From: Meghimatium bilineatum
Lineage: Eukaryota > Mollusca > Gastropoda > Stylommatophora > Philomycidae
DNA length: 64,000 nucleotides
Reading direction: 5' to 3'
NCBI GenBank assembly: GCA_034231615.1
Contig: CM067298.1
Span: forward strand, 53,162,883 to 53,226,882
Part shown: positions 22,635-33,873 of the stretch, one piece after another
Position numbering within the stretch: the first letter of the stretch is position 1
Layout of the letters: every line of letters begins with the position of its first letter
Notes under the pieces: generated by a model
What the model saw: the letters and a program-made list of their open reading frames with translations, nothing else
What the model was told of the DNA's origin: nothing
Databases searched by the model: none
Program-made: the position numbers and the translations under genes

Positions 22635-23690
22635 ATCTATCTATCTATACGTTGTCGCCCTTGTTTGCCTTGTGGCGTCAGGGGTGGAAGAGTTCTCTGA
22701 GATGACCTTCTTGTGTGCTGTTTGTAAGCTTGTTCCTGTGGCTTTAATTTCTGTGATCCATCTTTTACATGGTCTGCCTTTGGCTTTATAACCGTTATGT
22801 CTATGTGTCATGGCCATTTGTGGCATGCTATCTGTCGGTAGTCTAGAAACGTGTGAAAACCACTTGATCTGTTGTCTTTTGATGTGTTCCAATACTGGTA
22901 TTGTTTTGGTTATCTGTCTGATGTTGTCGTTTCTAATTCTATCTCTTAATGACACTCCGAGTATTTTTCGTAGACTGTAATTTCTGTTGTCACTATTTTT
23001 CTTTTGTCTTGTGCTATCATTGTCCAGGTTTGACACTGGTAGCATAGTGATTGAATAATAATAGTCTTGTATAATGCAACTTTAGTGTCTATGTTTAGAT
23101 TTTTATTCTTGAAAATACGTATCATCTATCCTAAGATCTGATATGTTTTGTTGCATCTATTTTGTATCTCTTTACTTGTTTTCCCTTCACTCGATATAAT
23201 GCTTCCTAAGTAAGTGAACGTATTTACATGTTTAAGGTGTTTATCATCGATGGAGATTGTGGTATTTCTTTCTTTCTTTCTTTCTTTGCTATTGCCATTA
23301 TTTTGATCTTTTCAATATTGATCTTCATGTTGAAATTTTGACATGTTGTGTGGAGTCTGTTCATATGATCGTGGAATTGTTCTTCTGATGTCGCTATTAG
23401 TACATGGTCGTCTGCAAAGAGTAGTTCGTTAAATTTGTCTTTTATGTTATCTTCTTCGTTGGTACTTGTTAGTTTACATATGTGGTCGATATATGTTATA
23501 AAAAGTAGAGGGGATAGGACACACCCCTGGCGAACTCCTGATTGAATTTGGAACTTATTGGACACACCTGCATTTGTTCTTACTGCAAATAGGCTATTAG
23601 CATAAATGCCCTTGCATATGTTGATTAAATGTTCTGGTACTCCGTAGATTGATAGTGTTTTCCATAGTTGTTGTCTGTCTACTCTGACGA
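22635..23690 (-). pseudogene. RTE-like LINE RT, fingers to C-terminus
   Basis: Two long minus frames. The first has IQSGVRQGCVLSPLLFITYI (motif B) and FNELLFADDHVLIATSEEQF (catalytic FADD intact), then FNMKINIEKIKIMA. The second has YSLRKILGVSLRDRIRND, IKRQQIKWFSHVSRL and AKGRPCKRWITEI. Its upstream edge stops at FVRVDRQQLWK inside motif A, exactly where a zinc-finger scrap on the other strand begins at 23693. Confidence 0.85.
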
Positions 23691-23692
23691 AT

Positions 23693-23803
23693 ACAGGGGA
23701 AAACCCCTACAAATGTGATGTTTGTGGGGAAAGATTTACTCACGTTGGAAACCTAAAGAGACATATACTTAGGCTGAAAAAAAGACTTAAATTTGTTCTA
23801 TGA
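23693..23803 (+). pseudogene. C2H2 zinc-finger fragment, degenerate
   Basis: Plus frame of 36 codons then TGA: TGENPYKCDVCGERFTHVGN, then LKRHILRLKKR. It has the TGE-x-P-Y linker, C-x2-C, the Phe and Leu core and the first His. The second His position is Leu, so the finger could not bind zinc normally. A piece of a C2H2 gene or of an element carrying such a finger, cut at a LINE junction. Confidence 0.75.
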
Positions 23804-23879
23804 CGCGGACACTTTTGTCACTCCCCTTTCGGGACACGGCAACACACGGGTTATGCAAGGTGGTGACTTATGCAATGTG

Positions 23880-24005
23880 GTTGAATTTGACTTATGCAAA
23901 TGACCCCTACCATCGCATGGCACGCAAGGAACAAACCATAATTTTGAGAAGACTACGAACTGGCCACAGCAGGCTGAGAAGTCACATGTTCCGATGTAAT
24001 TAATA
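23880..24005 (+). mobile_element. LINE tail fragment, plus strand
   Basis: Encodes HRMARKEQTIILRRLRTGHS then RLRSHMFRC, the R-L-R-T-G-H-x-R-L-x-S-H-M segment of RT-RNase H LINE tails. It is opposite in orientation to the related element that starts at 24150. Confidence 0.7.
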
Positions 24006-24149
24006 AAGATTATACGGTAATGTTTGTACAATTGGCTATTTAAATGATGTTTTTTGACTTTTTGAAAAAAAAGATCATCTACAGAAACAATATGTAATGA
24101 TTGTATGCTAATTATACATATTGATGGCCATTGTACTCTGGATATAAGG

Positions 24150-26110
24150 GCCCCACACTCAGAACACTCCCGAAGTATATGCCTGGCACTCTGTGTGCTG
24201 CCTGCCCACATGGCAGTGCCGCAAATCTCGAAGTTTGTGCACATGTGACCATGGAGTCGGTTGCGTCCCACTCCGGGGTGTAGAACTACAAATCGCTCTA
24301 ATCTATTCATAATGTGATAGTCATCCAATGTTAGCGACCGTGGCCCTCCCATTTACCCGATCATCAGTTTCCTGTGACGGCAGGGGATTTACACATACAG
24401 CCGGTCCCCGGCAGCACCCTCCCCAGCCAGCCCCACCCACCTTCCGCCACTCCGCAGTGAGAGGGCATCCACTGCATAGCCACTTCACACTGACAAGGCA
24501 ATCCACCAAGTAGCTTTTTTAAGTCTGTCAGACTCCCAGACCGGAGAGCCCGAAGCACCGACCTTGCATCTGTTAGGAATACCATGGGCTGTGGGCCAGG
24601 GTTAGAGCCCAGACGTCCCTCAGTTGCTACCAGAATTTCCTGGACCTCCGCATTATAACTATTGCAGAAACTTTCCGTTGGTGTTCCGATCGCATCTCCA
24701 GGCCAGCGTGGACACTCTATGCAACACCCGCACCTCCATTCCCAACCGCACCCCGCGCCACTTATCTGTGCATTCTCCGACTCATATGTCCCGCGGATAT
24801 TGATCGTCCAGAAAACTAAGGGTGAATGTCCATCGCTGCACACCGCACCTCGGTCCTCGTTCAGTATCCCCCCACCCATGTGGGTCCGAACGTACATTGA
24901 TCTTCCATGCCTTCCACTATAAGGGGTCAATTCTGGTACAGGCCTTAAGGGGCTGTCGACTTCAGGTAGGTCTGTAAGATGTCTACGAAGTCGTTTAGCT
25001 TGGTGGACAAAGCCAACTCCCTTCAGTCGTCCCACCGATAAACCCTGAAACCATTCCAACACTGGTTGACTTAGCATACATTGAAATCTGTCTGCCTATA
25101 TTAGTACCACTGTGTCTCTGCGTGCGCCAATTGTTTGCGCTTTCCCTATCCCCCGTATCTCCACCATGGGTGTCGACCTCACCACTCCCAACACCTACCC
25201 AAGTTCCCGACCCTCCACTCCATTCAGATGCCGCAATTTGGCGCCCGATGCTGGACACCACGTATCCAAACCACACTCCCGGCGAGGCGCCGTAAACCCC
25301 ACCGACAACATTCCCACCGGCTCACCATGCTGCTATACCCAGCCCTCTCATGACAGTCAACCACTCCTGGCCCCTGCCTTGTCAATGTGCTGCCTCCATA
25401 TCAGTCCATCATCAAAGCAAATCCGAGGCCTACGAGCCGCCTATCCTTTCTCAAAAGTTCTCCACCCATCCTGACAACACCGGCCTTCTGTCCCGGCGAG
25501 AGTGCAAAGAGTACAGCGCTGCACCCACCTGTGTCAGTGCTGACGCACCATTCACATGCCCATAGGACTAAGGCATCAATAGTTCTGTATTTGTCTATTG
25601 GCCACCGTCGCATCCCCCTCCCCGTACACCAGATGCAACCAGTGCACATTGCCACCCTGATCCTATGAGGCAGTTCGGTATCCAGGTCACCGATGCAAAC
25701 CAAGAAAAGTGTGAGGGACAGGGCCCTCCCGCTTCCCCCCCGTCGACCATCCAACTGCACCCCGGCTCCTCTACCATGCATATATGCCTTTATCCATTTG
25801 CAACACTCCCGAGTCAATCCTACAACCCCGCAATTTTCTCCATGCGCTCCGCTTTCCAAATTCCCTCCTGAAGTCAATCCACGCCGCCAGCACCAGTTTC
25901 CCATCGTGGAAGGCGTCCTCAATCTCGTGGGAGATGTAGGTCGCTCGATCCCCAGCAGAACATCACTGTTTGAAGTCATCTTGCGGCGATACAAGAAGGT
26001 CTTAACTTTCAAGGTACAACTGTATCCTAAGACCGACAACGCGTTCCATTGTCCTGCACACACAGCATGTGAGACCGATGGGCCCGCAATTGGAGACCGT
26101 GCCACAGTCC
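24150..26110 (-). pseudogene. Jockey-like LINE, RT + RNase H + tail, GC-rich
   Basis: On the minus strand, 26105-25401 gives a broken RT: NWCWRRGLTSGG, then TRECCKWIKAYMHG, SLTLFLVCIGDLD, and ALVLWACEWCVSTDTGGCSAV. The place of the catalytic Y-A-D-D is CTGC, so it is dead. 25077-24364 gives RNase H pieces (NSYNAEVQEI, FLTDARSVLRAL, WMPSHCGVAEGG), and 24350-24150 the Cys-rich tail (ARHILRECSECG). Base composition is much richer in GC than the rest of the window. Same family as 11.3-12.4 kb and probably 54.4-55.8 kb. Confidence 0.82.
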
Positions 26111-26560
26111 TTTCCTACTTTGAGAAGTGGCATCATTACCTCCTCCCTCCATGCTTGCGGAACATTACCTTTCCTAAAATAAATTACAAATTTGCAAAAT
26201 TATTATACTAACATAGTTATTTCACCATTATTGATAATGTAAATGTTTTACACGTTTGTATGCTTCAAACCACAATGTAATCTGCCACAGTAGAAAAAAT
26301 TGTTTACTTGCAATGTCTCTAACACTGTTTCGTCATCAATTTGTCTTTTTTATATTCACGCTCTTCGTAAGTTGTTAATGAATCTGAAGTGCAGAGGTGG
26401 CTAGTGAAACTCGCATGTGGCAAAATTAGATCTGATAGTTCACCACATCCATATTTATACAATAGTATATGCGATTCTACCAGAAGCATTTCTTAGCAAT
26501 TAACGATTCACCAATGTTGTGCAAATAGCGAAATTCAATGTCAATAATTTCTGATACGCC
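26110..26560. other. No gene recognised
   Basis: Composition returns to AT-rich at about 26180. No repeat or gene signal I can support. Confidence 0.4.
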
Positions 26561-26576
26561 GTAGGCCTATATTTAT

Positions 26577-27277
26577 CCGGTCCAGAGACAGGTGCATTCT
26601 AATGATTCGGTCCAGAGATAGTTACATTCTAATGATTTGTCAGTCAGTTCCTCTTTTGACAAGTTTGGCACATAGGGCGGATGTCATAGTTCTCCATGAC
26701 TGTCGGTCAGTTGACAGGGATTGCAAGGTCTTGTGCATTTATGCCTGTTGATTTCAATTCTTTCATAAATGTTCTTCTGAGCGTTGTTTTTGGTCTCTCC
26801 TGTTTTCTTTCCCGTCTGGTGTCCACATGAAGGCTTGTCGTGGAATAGATTTGGCCAGAGATAAATACTTTCCAATGATTCGATCGAGATATACCGTAGA
26901 CACATTCCAATGATTTGATACATAGATAGATGCATTCCAATGATTCGCTCTATAGCTAGATACATTCCAATGATTGAGTTCAGAGATATATATATATTTC
27001 AATGATTCGGTCCAGAAATAGATACATTTCAAGGATTCGGTCCAGAAATAGATACATTTCAAGGATTCGGTCCAGAAATAGATACATTTAAAGCATTCGG
27101 TCCAGAAATAGATACATTCCAAGGATTCGGTCGAGATACTGGTACATTCCAAGGATTCGGTCCAGAGTTGGCTACATTCCAACGATTCTGTCCAGAGATA
27201 TATTCCAGTGATTCGCTCCAGATAGATAGGCACTATATTTTAATGATTCGGTCTAGAGATAGATATATCTAATGACT
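26577..27277. repeat. 30-bp minisatellite, interrupted
   Basis: A roughly 30-bp unit of the form ATTCGGTCCAGAAATAGATA plus CATTYCAAGG. Two copies at 26577-26637; the array resumes at about 26860 and runs to 27277 with graded divergence at its edges. A LINE tail occupies 26638-26860. The 156-codon minus-strand frame (repeated TESLKCIYFW) is a by-product of the 30-bp period. Confidence 0.9.
26638..26860 (-). mobile_element. LINE 3' tail inserted in minisatellite
   Basis: About 220 bp nearly identical in content to 32450-32650 (CAGTTCCTCTTTTGACAAGT, GGCACATAGGGCGGATG, GTTGATTTCAATTCTTTCAT). Reversed, it encodes WTPDGK...RRTFMKELKSTG, the last part of an RTE/CR1-like ORF2 plus its 3' UTR. Confidence 0.8.
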
Positions 27278-27439
27278 CGACTGTAATGGCGTTATCTGCA
27301 GAAGTTTTAAACTTTGCTGCATTCAAGCAAATACATTTGTATATAAACTGTTGCGTTGTACATAGTCTGAATCTGAATATAGTGGCTATATAAGGCGTTA
27401 CTAGGTTAAACGCGTTTACTCGAAAATCTTGCAGAAGTT

Positions 27440-27548
27440 AAGATGTGTCGGGCCATTGTAGCACATGAAACGGTGACACAATACATTTCTGAACTGCATC
27501 CTGCTGGAAAACTAGTAGGACAATTATACTGCTACAATAAGGATCTAG
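27440..27548 (+). repeat. SINE fragment, family C
   Basis: GATGTGTCGGGCCATTGTAG, CGGTGACACAATACATTTCT, CTGCATCCTGCTGGAAAACT, AGTAGGACAATTATACTGCT: colinear with family C at 42.54 kb. The 3' (GAAGAAGAAG) end is missing. Confidence 0.62.
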
Positions 27549-27959
27549 TGGGTGTATGAGAACAAATTCCAGAATAAATCCCTGAACCCACATATTTCAC
27601 CCAATCTGGAATATTATATATGAGCAGCTATTGTAATAATGCGATGTATCACGGTCATTACCTTTATCACAAAAATATACATAACATAAAAAAAACCCCA
27701 CTGAGTGTTGCATCTTAAATCAATCTATAATATAATAGTTGTGTTCTGTCTAATCTCCGGAACGCTCTATAAATAACGCATTTACATCACGGAATTGCGT
27801 GCGACATCCAATCAAAACGATTGGTGTCGTGAGTTATTCAAAGCAGATATCATTTTTGTATACACATTTTATTGATGCGCTAACAGGTAAACTTCTGTAT
27901 CGGCTTGTGGTTAAAGTTATCTAAAATACATTATATTTAAAATATACATATAGTTTGCT

Positions 27960-29300
27960 TTAAATGATTGATGAAGTTGATACAATCGCAAGAAACGTAA
28001 AACACCACCAACAACAACAACAAAAACAACAAAAGAGCGAAAAGATAGATGAGTGAGTAGTCAAAGTCAAGACTAAGTCGCTCGGATTCGTGTCGCAAAT
28101 GATGCAGAGCATACCCATTGAATTGAAAGGGATATGCAAAGATTTTATCAAGAAACCCTTCAACAAAGACAAACATGACTTGCTAAGGATACTGAATAGC
28201 ATCGGCGTCGAGCTAAGCTAAAATCACCATCGCAAAGAGAAAATCGACAAGTTATGAATAGAGAATACCAACGTCGTCACAGACAGCATGAAACTTTTTG
28301 ACCATACGCAGAAACGTCAAGCTGCAGATACCGAGGCTTACTCATTGTCACAAATTCGTGATGTCAAGCAATTTCAAATGAAGCAGCATATTTTGCTGAG
28401 GATTGTGTTGCTGTACATAATGTATAAATTTCGATATTACATGTCAATTTTGTGGTGCTAATGTATTTTTTTGAACGAACGTCCTTACGATGGCAAGTTT
28501 ACAAATTGTTGCAGAGAGGGAAAGATCATGCTCCCAAAGCTACACAGCCACCATGGTAATAAGCTAGAGTATCCCGAATTATTGCGCTTGATGTTCTCTG
28601 ATAATACTATCCATAAATACACACATTTTCGCGAGAATATTCGCTCTTATAAAAGCCCTCTTTCCTTAGCGTCAATGGGAGCAAAATTACGGATTGCTAA
28701 GGTCGAGGTCCATATTTTTTTAAAGTTCATGGACAAACATATCATCGAACTTCTCATATACAACCGCCATACAACAAAGTTGGACAGTTCGCTCAGTTAT
28801 ATTTTGGACAGTACTCAAGCAACAGACATTCGACAAGCACACGCAGCTAACGCTACATGCAAAAAGATAAATTCTTGATAAAATTGATCGATATTTTTGT
28901 CAACATAATAGACTAGCACAGTCCTATCAGTTAATGTGTGATTTCGAACAAAGAGTGATTCAGAATACTGCTCAAATTGGAAGAGACATTCCAGTACAAA
29001 ACATGGTCTTCAAGCGCTATCATCAATCTGTTCGATGTCACTATAATGAACCAGCATCTAACGAGGTTGCAATGACGAATCAATGAAGATAGAGAACCAC
29101 TTTTTAACCACGCCATTCGAATTTACCGTTGAATCCAGAGAATCCAACAAAGCAGTTCATTAATATCAATATACTTAGCTCGAATATGGATCCAATGTCC
29201 TACTCGCTTTTGTTCCCATACGGTGAGCCGGGATGGCAAGCATGCTGACAATGTGAGGCATATAAGGGCAAGCAACCCAATAAATTAAAACAATAATAAA
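27960..29300 (+). pseudogene. Helitron Rep N-terminal region remnant
   Basis: Frame-broken plus-strand pieces in Helitron order. First a basic N-terminus (RQVMNREYQRRHR, about 28240-28290). Then CCREGKIMLPKL (28507), FRENIRSYKSPLSLASMGAK, and the QLYIYD-like region (ELLIYNRHTTKLD). Next QNMVFKRYHQSVRCHYNE and finally MDPMSYSLLFPYGEPGW (29186-29236). This is the Helitron-like N domain preceding the HUH nuclease. I see neither the HUH motif nor the helicase. The 135-codon frame at 28471-28878 is the longest intact part. Confidence 0.85.
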
Positions 29301-29653
29301 AATTAAAAACAAAAGTAAAAAACAATAAATATTGTCACGACGGTTCCCGATGGAATCCGAACGAATCTAGTGTATTTTATTTTAATACTAAAACACTTGT
29401 TATCAATCACAACAAAGTACATGTATTTATATTAAGTCGATAGCAACATTACATATGGGGAATAGAGATTGAGATACCGGAAGTGGATATCGGAAATGAG
29501 AAGACGAAAAACACTTACTGCTGAAACGAAACTTCAAAGAACTGGAGAATAATGTTACTTATTAAATTTAAAAAAAGACGATGATTATGTACTTGTACAA
29601 AATATGTTTATCACTAAGATAATACCCAGAAACAAATATGCAAATAGAGAGCA

Positions 29654-29761
<108 letters not shown>

Positions 29762-29811
29762 AGCACTGGAAATAAATATAACTTACATTAAGTACATAGG
29801 TACGGTAAAGG

Positions 29812-30062
29812 TAGGTTCCAAGGCATCTTCCGTCGGGGATGAGGATAACACTTCATGTACTAAGCCGCAGCAACTATTACGTGGGGTGGCAAGTTTCCTT
29901 CCTGGCTGTTTTTACCTCCCCAAACTCTCAGATACTCATTTACAGCGGAGACGACTGGAGGAGTGGTCGCGTCAAGCGAGTAAACACAACCCTGGTTTTT
30001 GTGTGTGTTCGGACGTGGTTTAAAACCTGAGATGCTGTAACCCAGTGATAGCAAGCAAGCTC
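29812..30062 (+). repeat. SINE copy, family B
   Basis: Matches 34230-34490 reversed: CCGCAGCAACTATTACGTGG, ACTCATTTACAGCGGAGACG, GGACGTGGTTTAAAACCTGA, GCTGTAACCCAGTGATAG. Two copies in opposite orientation 4.2 kb apart define a dispersed repeat of about 240 bp. Confidence 0.72.
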
Positions 30063-30249
30063 ACTATCAACAATGTCACTCGCCCCTTCATATATACATA
30101 TATTAAGAACAGTTAAGTTAGAAAGCAGTAAAAGATGAGTAATATTCCGGAAGTCCCTTGAAAACAGAAAAAGTGAAAAACATAAACACAAAGAGGCAAG
30201 AAACATGAATTTAAGAGAACTGTAAATAAAACTTTCTTTACTGCATGTT

Positions 30250-30445
30250 TTCCTGGGAAGGAATGGAGAGAGGCTTTCTACGGGCCGTGGAAATAAAGGC
30301 CGCTTTGCCATAGCAGATGCCATGACATGTACAGGAAGAATTTTGTTTGTACCTCCGAAAGAAAAAATCCTGCTCCCACCTTGGATTGAACCCGGAGCCA
30401 CATTGGTCTGAAAACGACGTTCTAACCACAGGACCATGAGAACTT
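30250..30445 (-). repeat. tRNA-like SINE head
   Basis: The minus strand has an A-box-like TGGTTAGAACG (about 30421-30433) and a perfect B box, GGTTCAATCC (30383-30392), about 30 bp downstream: the spacing of a tRNA-type RNA polymerase III promoter. No tRNA cloverleaf closes, so this is a SINE head or a tRNA relic rather than a working tRNA gene. Confidence 0.5.
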
Positions 30446-30714
30446 TAGAGAACTAACTGTAAGAGGTGAAAAAAAAGAGAATAAATGAAATGACTAACAG
30501 CAAACAAGTTTGTAGAAGACCAGTGGTTTACAGTGGAAGGAAGAAGCCGAGGAATTGTCTTGCAAGTAAACTACTCTATAAGATCATAAATATGCCAGGC
30601 AGACTCATCAGTCCATATGAGTATCAGTATTAGACTATTCAAATAACCAATCTTTTCTTGTCTCTTCTGTGTTCATTCATAAACTCTTGCCAGCTACATA
30701 TCTTGAAAAAAAAG

Positions 30715-30945
30715 TCGTTTGAAGGAAATGTCCTGTGTCGTGATTTACAGCTTGACTGCGATTTGTGCGTTTCTCAGTTGACCCAATACATCAGAATTCT
30801 GCAATATTTTGGGTCATTTTTGCCTACTGAATGAGTAGTCAACGCTAAGTTCAATCTTTCTTAAACGCCTTCTACAACATGTATGATAAGTTACAGTGTT
30901 ACTATTCTGTGCTTCCTATTTGGGGCGCAGCAATGCACGGGCGTA
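30715..30945 (-). repeat. SINE copy, family A, degraded
   Basis: Reversed, it reads GGAAGCACAGAATAGTAACA, ATACATGTTGTAGAAGGCGT, and later CAAGCTGTAAATCACGACAC. This follows the family A order from head to middle; the 3' tail is lost. Confidence 0.5.
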
Positions 30946-31045
30946 ACCATATTTGAACAAATAACAAATTTCAGTAAAAAAGGCGTGCAGAAATCAATTA
31001 ACAGTCAACAGCGCAATTCAAGTACATGATGTAAGATAACATGTT

Positions 31046-31180
31046 TTATGCTCGTCTGATTTGTATGCCGAGATTTACTGGGATCTTTGTTTTGAAGGCA
31101 ATTTGTAGAAGTGAAATGGCTTCCTCGGCGCTGACATCGTGTAAGGAGTTTCCATTAACCTTTGTAATCTGGACCCCTGG
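31046..31180 (-). CDS. WHRN: Whirlin-like terminal exon e12, end of PDZ and stop
   Basis: Last coding exon, 135 nt including TAA at 31046-31048. Acceptor TTTTTCTCCCAG. Codes residues 625-668: PGVQITKVNGNSLHDVS, then AEEAISLLQIAFKTK and a short end, NLGIQIRRA. The V-N-G turn and the EAI-LL helix complete the PDZ domain. AFKTK after the last helix matches the third PDZ of whirlin as I know it. The protein stops almost at the domain edge. The 3' UTR is not delimited; I saw no AATAAA within about 500 bp below the stop. Confidence 0.88.
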   Translation of the reverse strand, partial: PGVQITKVNGNSLHDVSAEEAISLLQIAFKTKIPVNLGIQIRRA

Positions 31181-31554
31181 CTGGGAGAAAAATTAAAAAG
31201 TTATTAGTTTACGTATTAGGACAGAAAAATATTGTTCAGAATGTTGAATAACATAATTTAATTTGATATATAAAAAAGTACAATTTCGAAACAGCTATTT
31301 ATTGCAAATGTCAAAGTTTGAATCTAAGTTAAATTGCATGCATACTGATCCGTATCCATCTGTTAATCTACCAAATGTTGGTCCGTGCTTCTGTATCCAT
31401 TTATTAATTCATTAATTTCATATATCCATAGTTCCGTGCTTCTGTATATCTATCAGTATGTTATCAGATTCGATCACTTGTCTAAGCTAGAGGTTTTCAA
31501 CCTTCGTTTGGGTTGCGACCCAATTGCGACAAAATTACATTGAAAACATAGTTT

Positions 31555-31780
31555 TACGTCCCTTCAGCGCCGAATGCGGTGCATAGTGCAGAAACCAGAG
31601 GTTTCCTGTTCTTGCGATGTGATGCTACTGTGTAATTCTTGCATGTTGTTGAGACCTATAGCCATACCTTCTTTGATGGTTGGTCTGCAAAGAGTCTCTC
31701 TTGGTCTTCCTCTTTTCCTTTGATGGTTGAAATTGTAACTTGTCAGCACATTAAAAATTCCTGGTTGTTTCCCCAAATCT
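31555..31780 (-). mobile_element. LINE C-terminal tail remnant (last intron)
   Basis: The minus-strand frame reads NHQRKRGRPRETLCRPTIKE then MAIGLNNMQELHSSI, equivalent to the GRP-basic tail at 22.4-22.56 kb. It lies in the final intron of the whirlin-like gene, in gene orientation. Confidence 0.7.
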
Positions 31781-32057
31781 ACTTATGTTAATATTATGTG
31801 GTCTACAAGTTGAGAATGTGGGTCGCTTCAGTGTATCCATTGAGAACATACTATATAAACCTACTCGTATTTTTGAAAATGATAACTATATATTATTAAT
31901 TATAACAATTTTATATTATTCCAGCTTTAAGATATTCATTAAAAATGAATATTTCTTTTCAAGAAATAATTAAAAAATATTTTATTGCGTTAATCGGTGA
32001 CCCCGCATAAGTCTCATGAGTTGTTATCCGTGTTGTCCAAGGTCAACAATTAGAGGA

Positions 32058-32059
<2 letters not shown>

Positions 32060-32095
<36 letters not shown>
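32060..32095. repeat. (GT)n microsatellite
   Basis: Seventeen GT units followed by a G-rich run. Confidence 0.98.
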
Positions 32096-32096
<1 letters not shown>

Positions 32097-32449
32097 AGAG
32101 GGGGTGGGGGCCTGAAAAAGTTTGACAATTGCTGACAAGGGGAAGACAGGAGAATAAAGAAAACATTTTTATACTCCAATTAAATCGTTTTAATTTTTAT
32201 ATATTTTTTTCTCTAAAAATATGAAACAAATCATGTAGTTTTTACGTACTTTATCTGATAACATTTTTTAGCGGTCGGAAGGAGCTTCATCTTTGACATA
32301 ATTAATTAAGCAGAGGATCTTTGAATTATTGACATACGCCGAGAACAGCGAGATAACAAAATTAAAAGGACAAACAATTGTTGACTGCAATTCCAAATAA
32401 AGTTCCCAATACAATAGAACAGGCTGAAAAAACTATATAGTTGGATCAG

Positions 32450-33240
32450 TCAGTCAGTTCCTCTTTTGCCAAGTTCGGCACATAGGGCGGGTGCCATAGT
32501 TCTCCATGCTTGTCGGTCAGTTGCCAAGGATTGCAGGACTTGTATTTATGCCTGTTGATTTTAATTCATTCATAACAGTTCTTCTGAGCGCAGTTTTTGG
32601 TCTTCCCTGTTTTCTTTCCCCGTCTGGTGTCCACATGAAGGCTTGTTGTGGAATTCTGTCTTCCTTCATTCTAAGAATGTGTCCGATGTATATGCAGCAA
32701 CGTTTTCTGATGGTGTTCGTCACATATTCTTGTTTTGCCTCCTCTCTTAGTATGTCGTTTGATTTGAAATCTTTCCAATTAGTATTTGTGATTTTTTAGG
32801 CATCTATTCTCGAAGGCAACTAACTTCTTATCCATTATTGCGGTAGATTTCCAACTCTCACATCCATATGTCAATGATGGAATCACACTTGCATTTAATA
32901 GTCGCAATTTGATGTGTTAACTTGCGATCTTCGCTCTCCAGATGTTTGAGAGTTTGTTAAAGTCGTTGGAGGCGAGAGCGATTGGAGTCTTGATTTCTGA
33001 GTTCGTATCTCCGTCTGCTGCTATCTTGCTTCCCAAATATACGAAATTTGAAATGTTGTCTAGTGTATTATCATCTAGTTTAATTTATTATGTCAGGCCG
33101 ATAAAGTTCATAAGTTTCGTTTTTATGTGTGTTTAATTGAAGGCCTATCTGTTGCGCGAAAAATAAGAGTCTGTTTTTTTCTTGGAGATCTTGGTGTGTT
33201 GAACTCAGTAGAGCAATATCATATGCGAACCGAATTTTAA
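32450..33240 (-). pseudogene. RTE/CR1-like LINE, RT palm to 3' end
   Basis: On the minus strand, starting near 33235: RFAYDIALLSSTHQDLQEKN (FADD changed to FAYD, catalytic Asp lost), IGLQLNTHKNETY, then decayed middle, then YIGHILRMKEDRIPQQAFMW TPDGERKQGRPKTALRR in two adjoining pieces, and the 3' UTR. It lies in the last intron, in gene orientation. Source-family twin of the tail at 26638-26860. Confidence 0.78.
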
Positions 33241-33603
33241 AATTTTCTTGCGCAATTTAGAATTTGTTGGAATCTTAATTGATGGTTTCATTTTGCTTAG
33301 AACTATAACATCCGTTACAGAAACACTGGGAGTTTTACAATGACAATTTGTTAAATCGTCGATTAATGTATCCAAAAGAATCAAGAACACACGTCCGCCA
33401 TCTTGAAACTGGTAACCGGAACTCCCAGTTATAGCTGGATACAAATAGAATATGTCTACGCATGGAAAAAAATTCTTAAAATAAAATAACTATGTGATTA
33501 TATGTGCAATTGATGGAAAGAAACATGAAGTACTTTTCAAAGAATAATTGGAAAATATAAGATAAAATGATGTCTCACATAACGAAACAATACATTTTTG
33601 ACA

Positions 33604-33647
<44 letters not shown>

Positions 33648-33873
33648 CGTGACATTTTTCTCCCAGGAACATGTTCATCGATATCACACAGTATAGCCAA
33701 AATGAAGAGTTTTACTAAACATCGTGAAGTTAAAACACATACCTATGAGCATTTCTACTCCACCTACACACCAATTCATCAACTCGTTCTTCGTGTGTGT
33801 GTATATATATATAATGTATACGCTAGTAATTCTGAAAACACGTAAATATAGCTTCAGTAATGACTCAACATAC

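Noticed and set aside
26763..27233. 156-codon minus frame with repeated TESLKCIYFW
   Set aside because: By-product of the 30-bp minisatellite; the frame also crosses the inserted LINE tail.
30250..30445. Functional tRNA gene on the minus strand
   Set aside because: A and B boxes are present, but the acceptor, D and anticodon stems do not pair into a cloverleaf.
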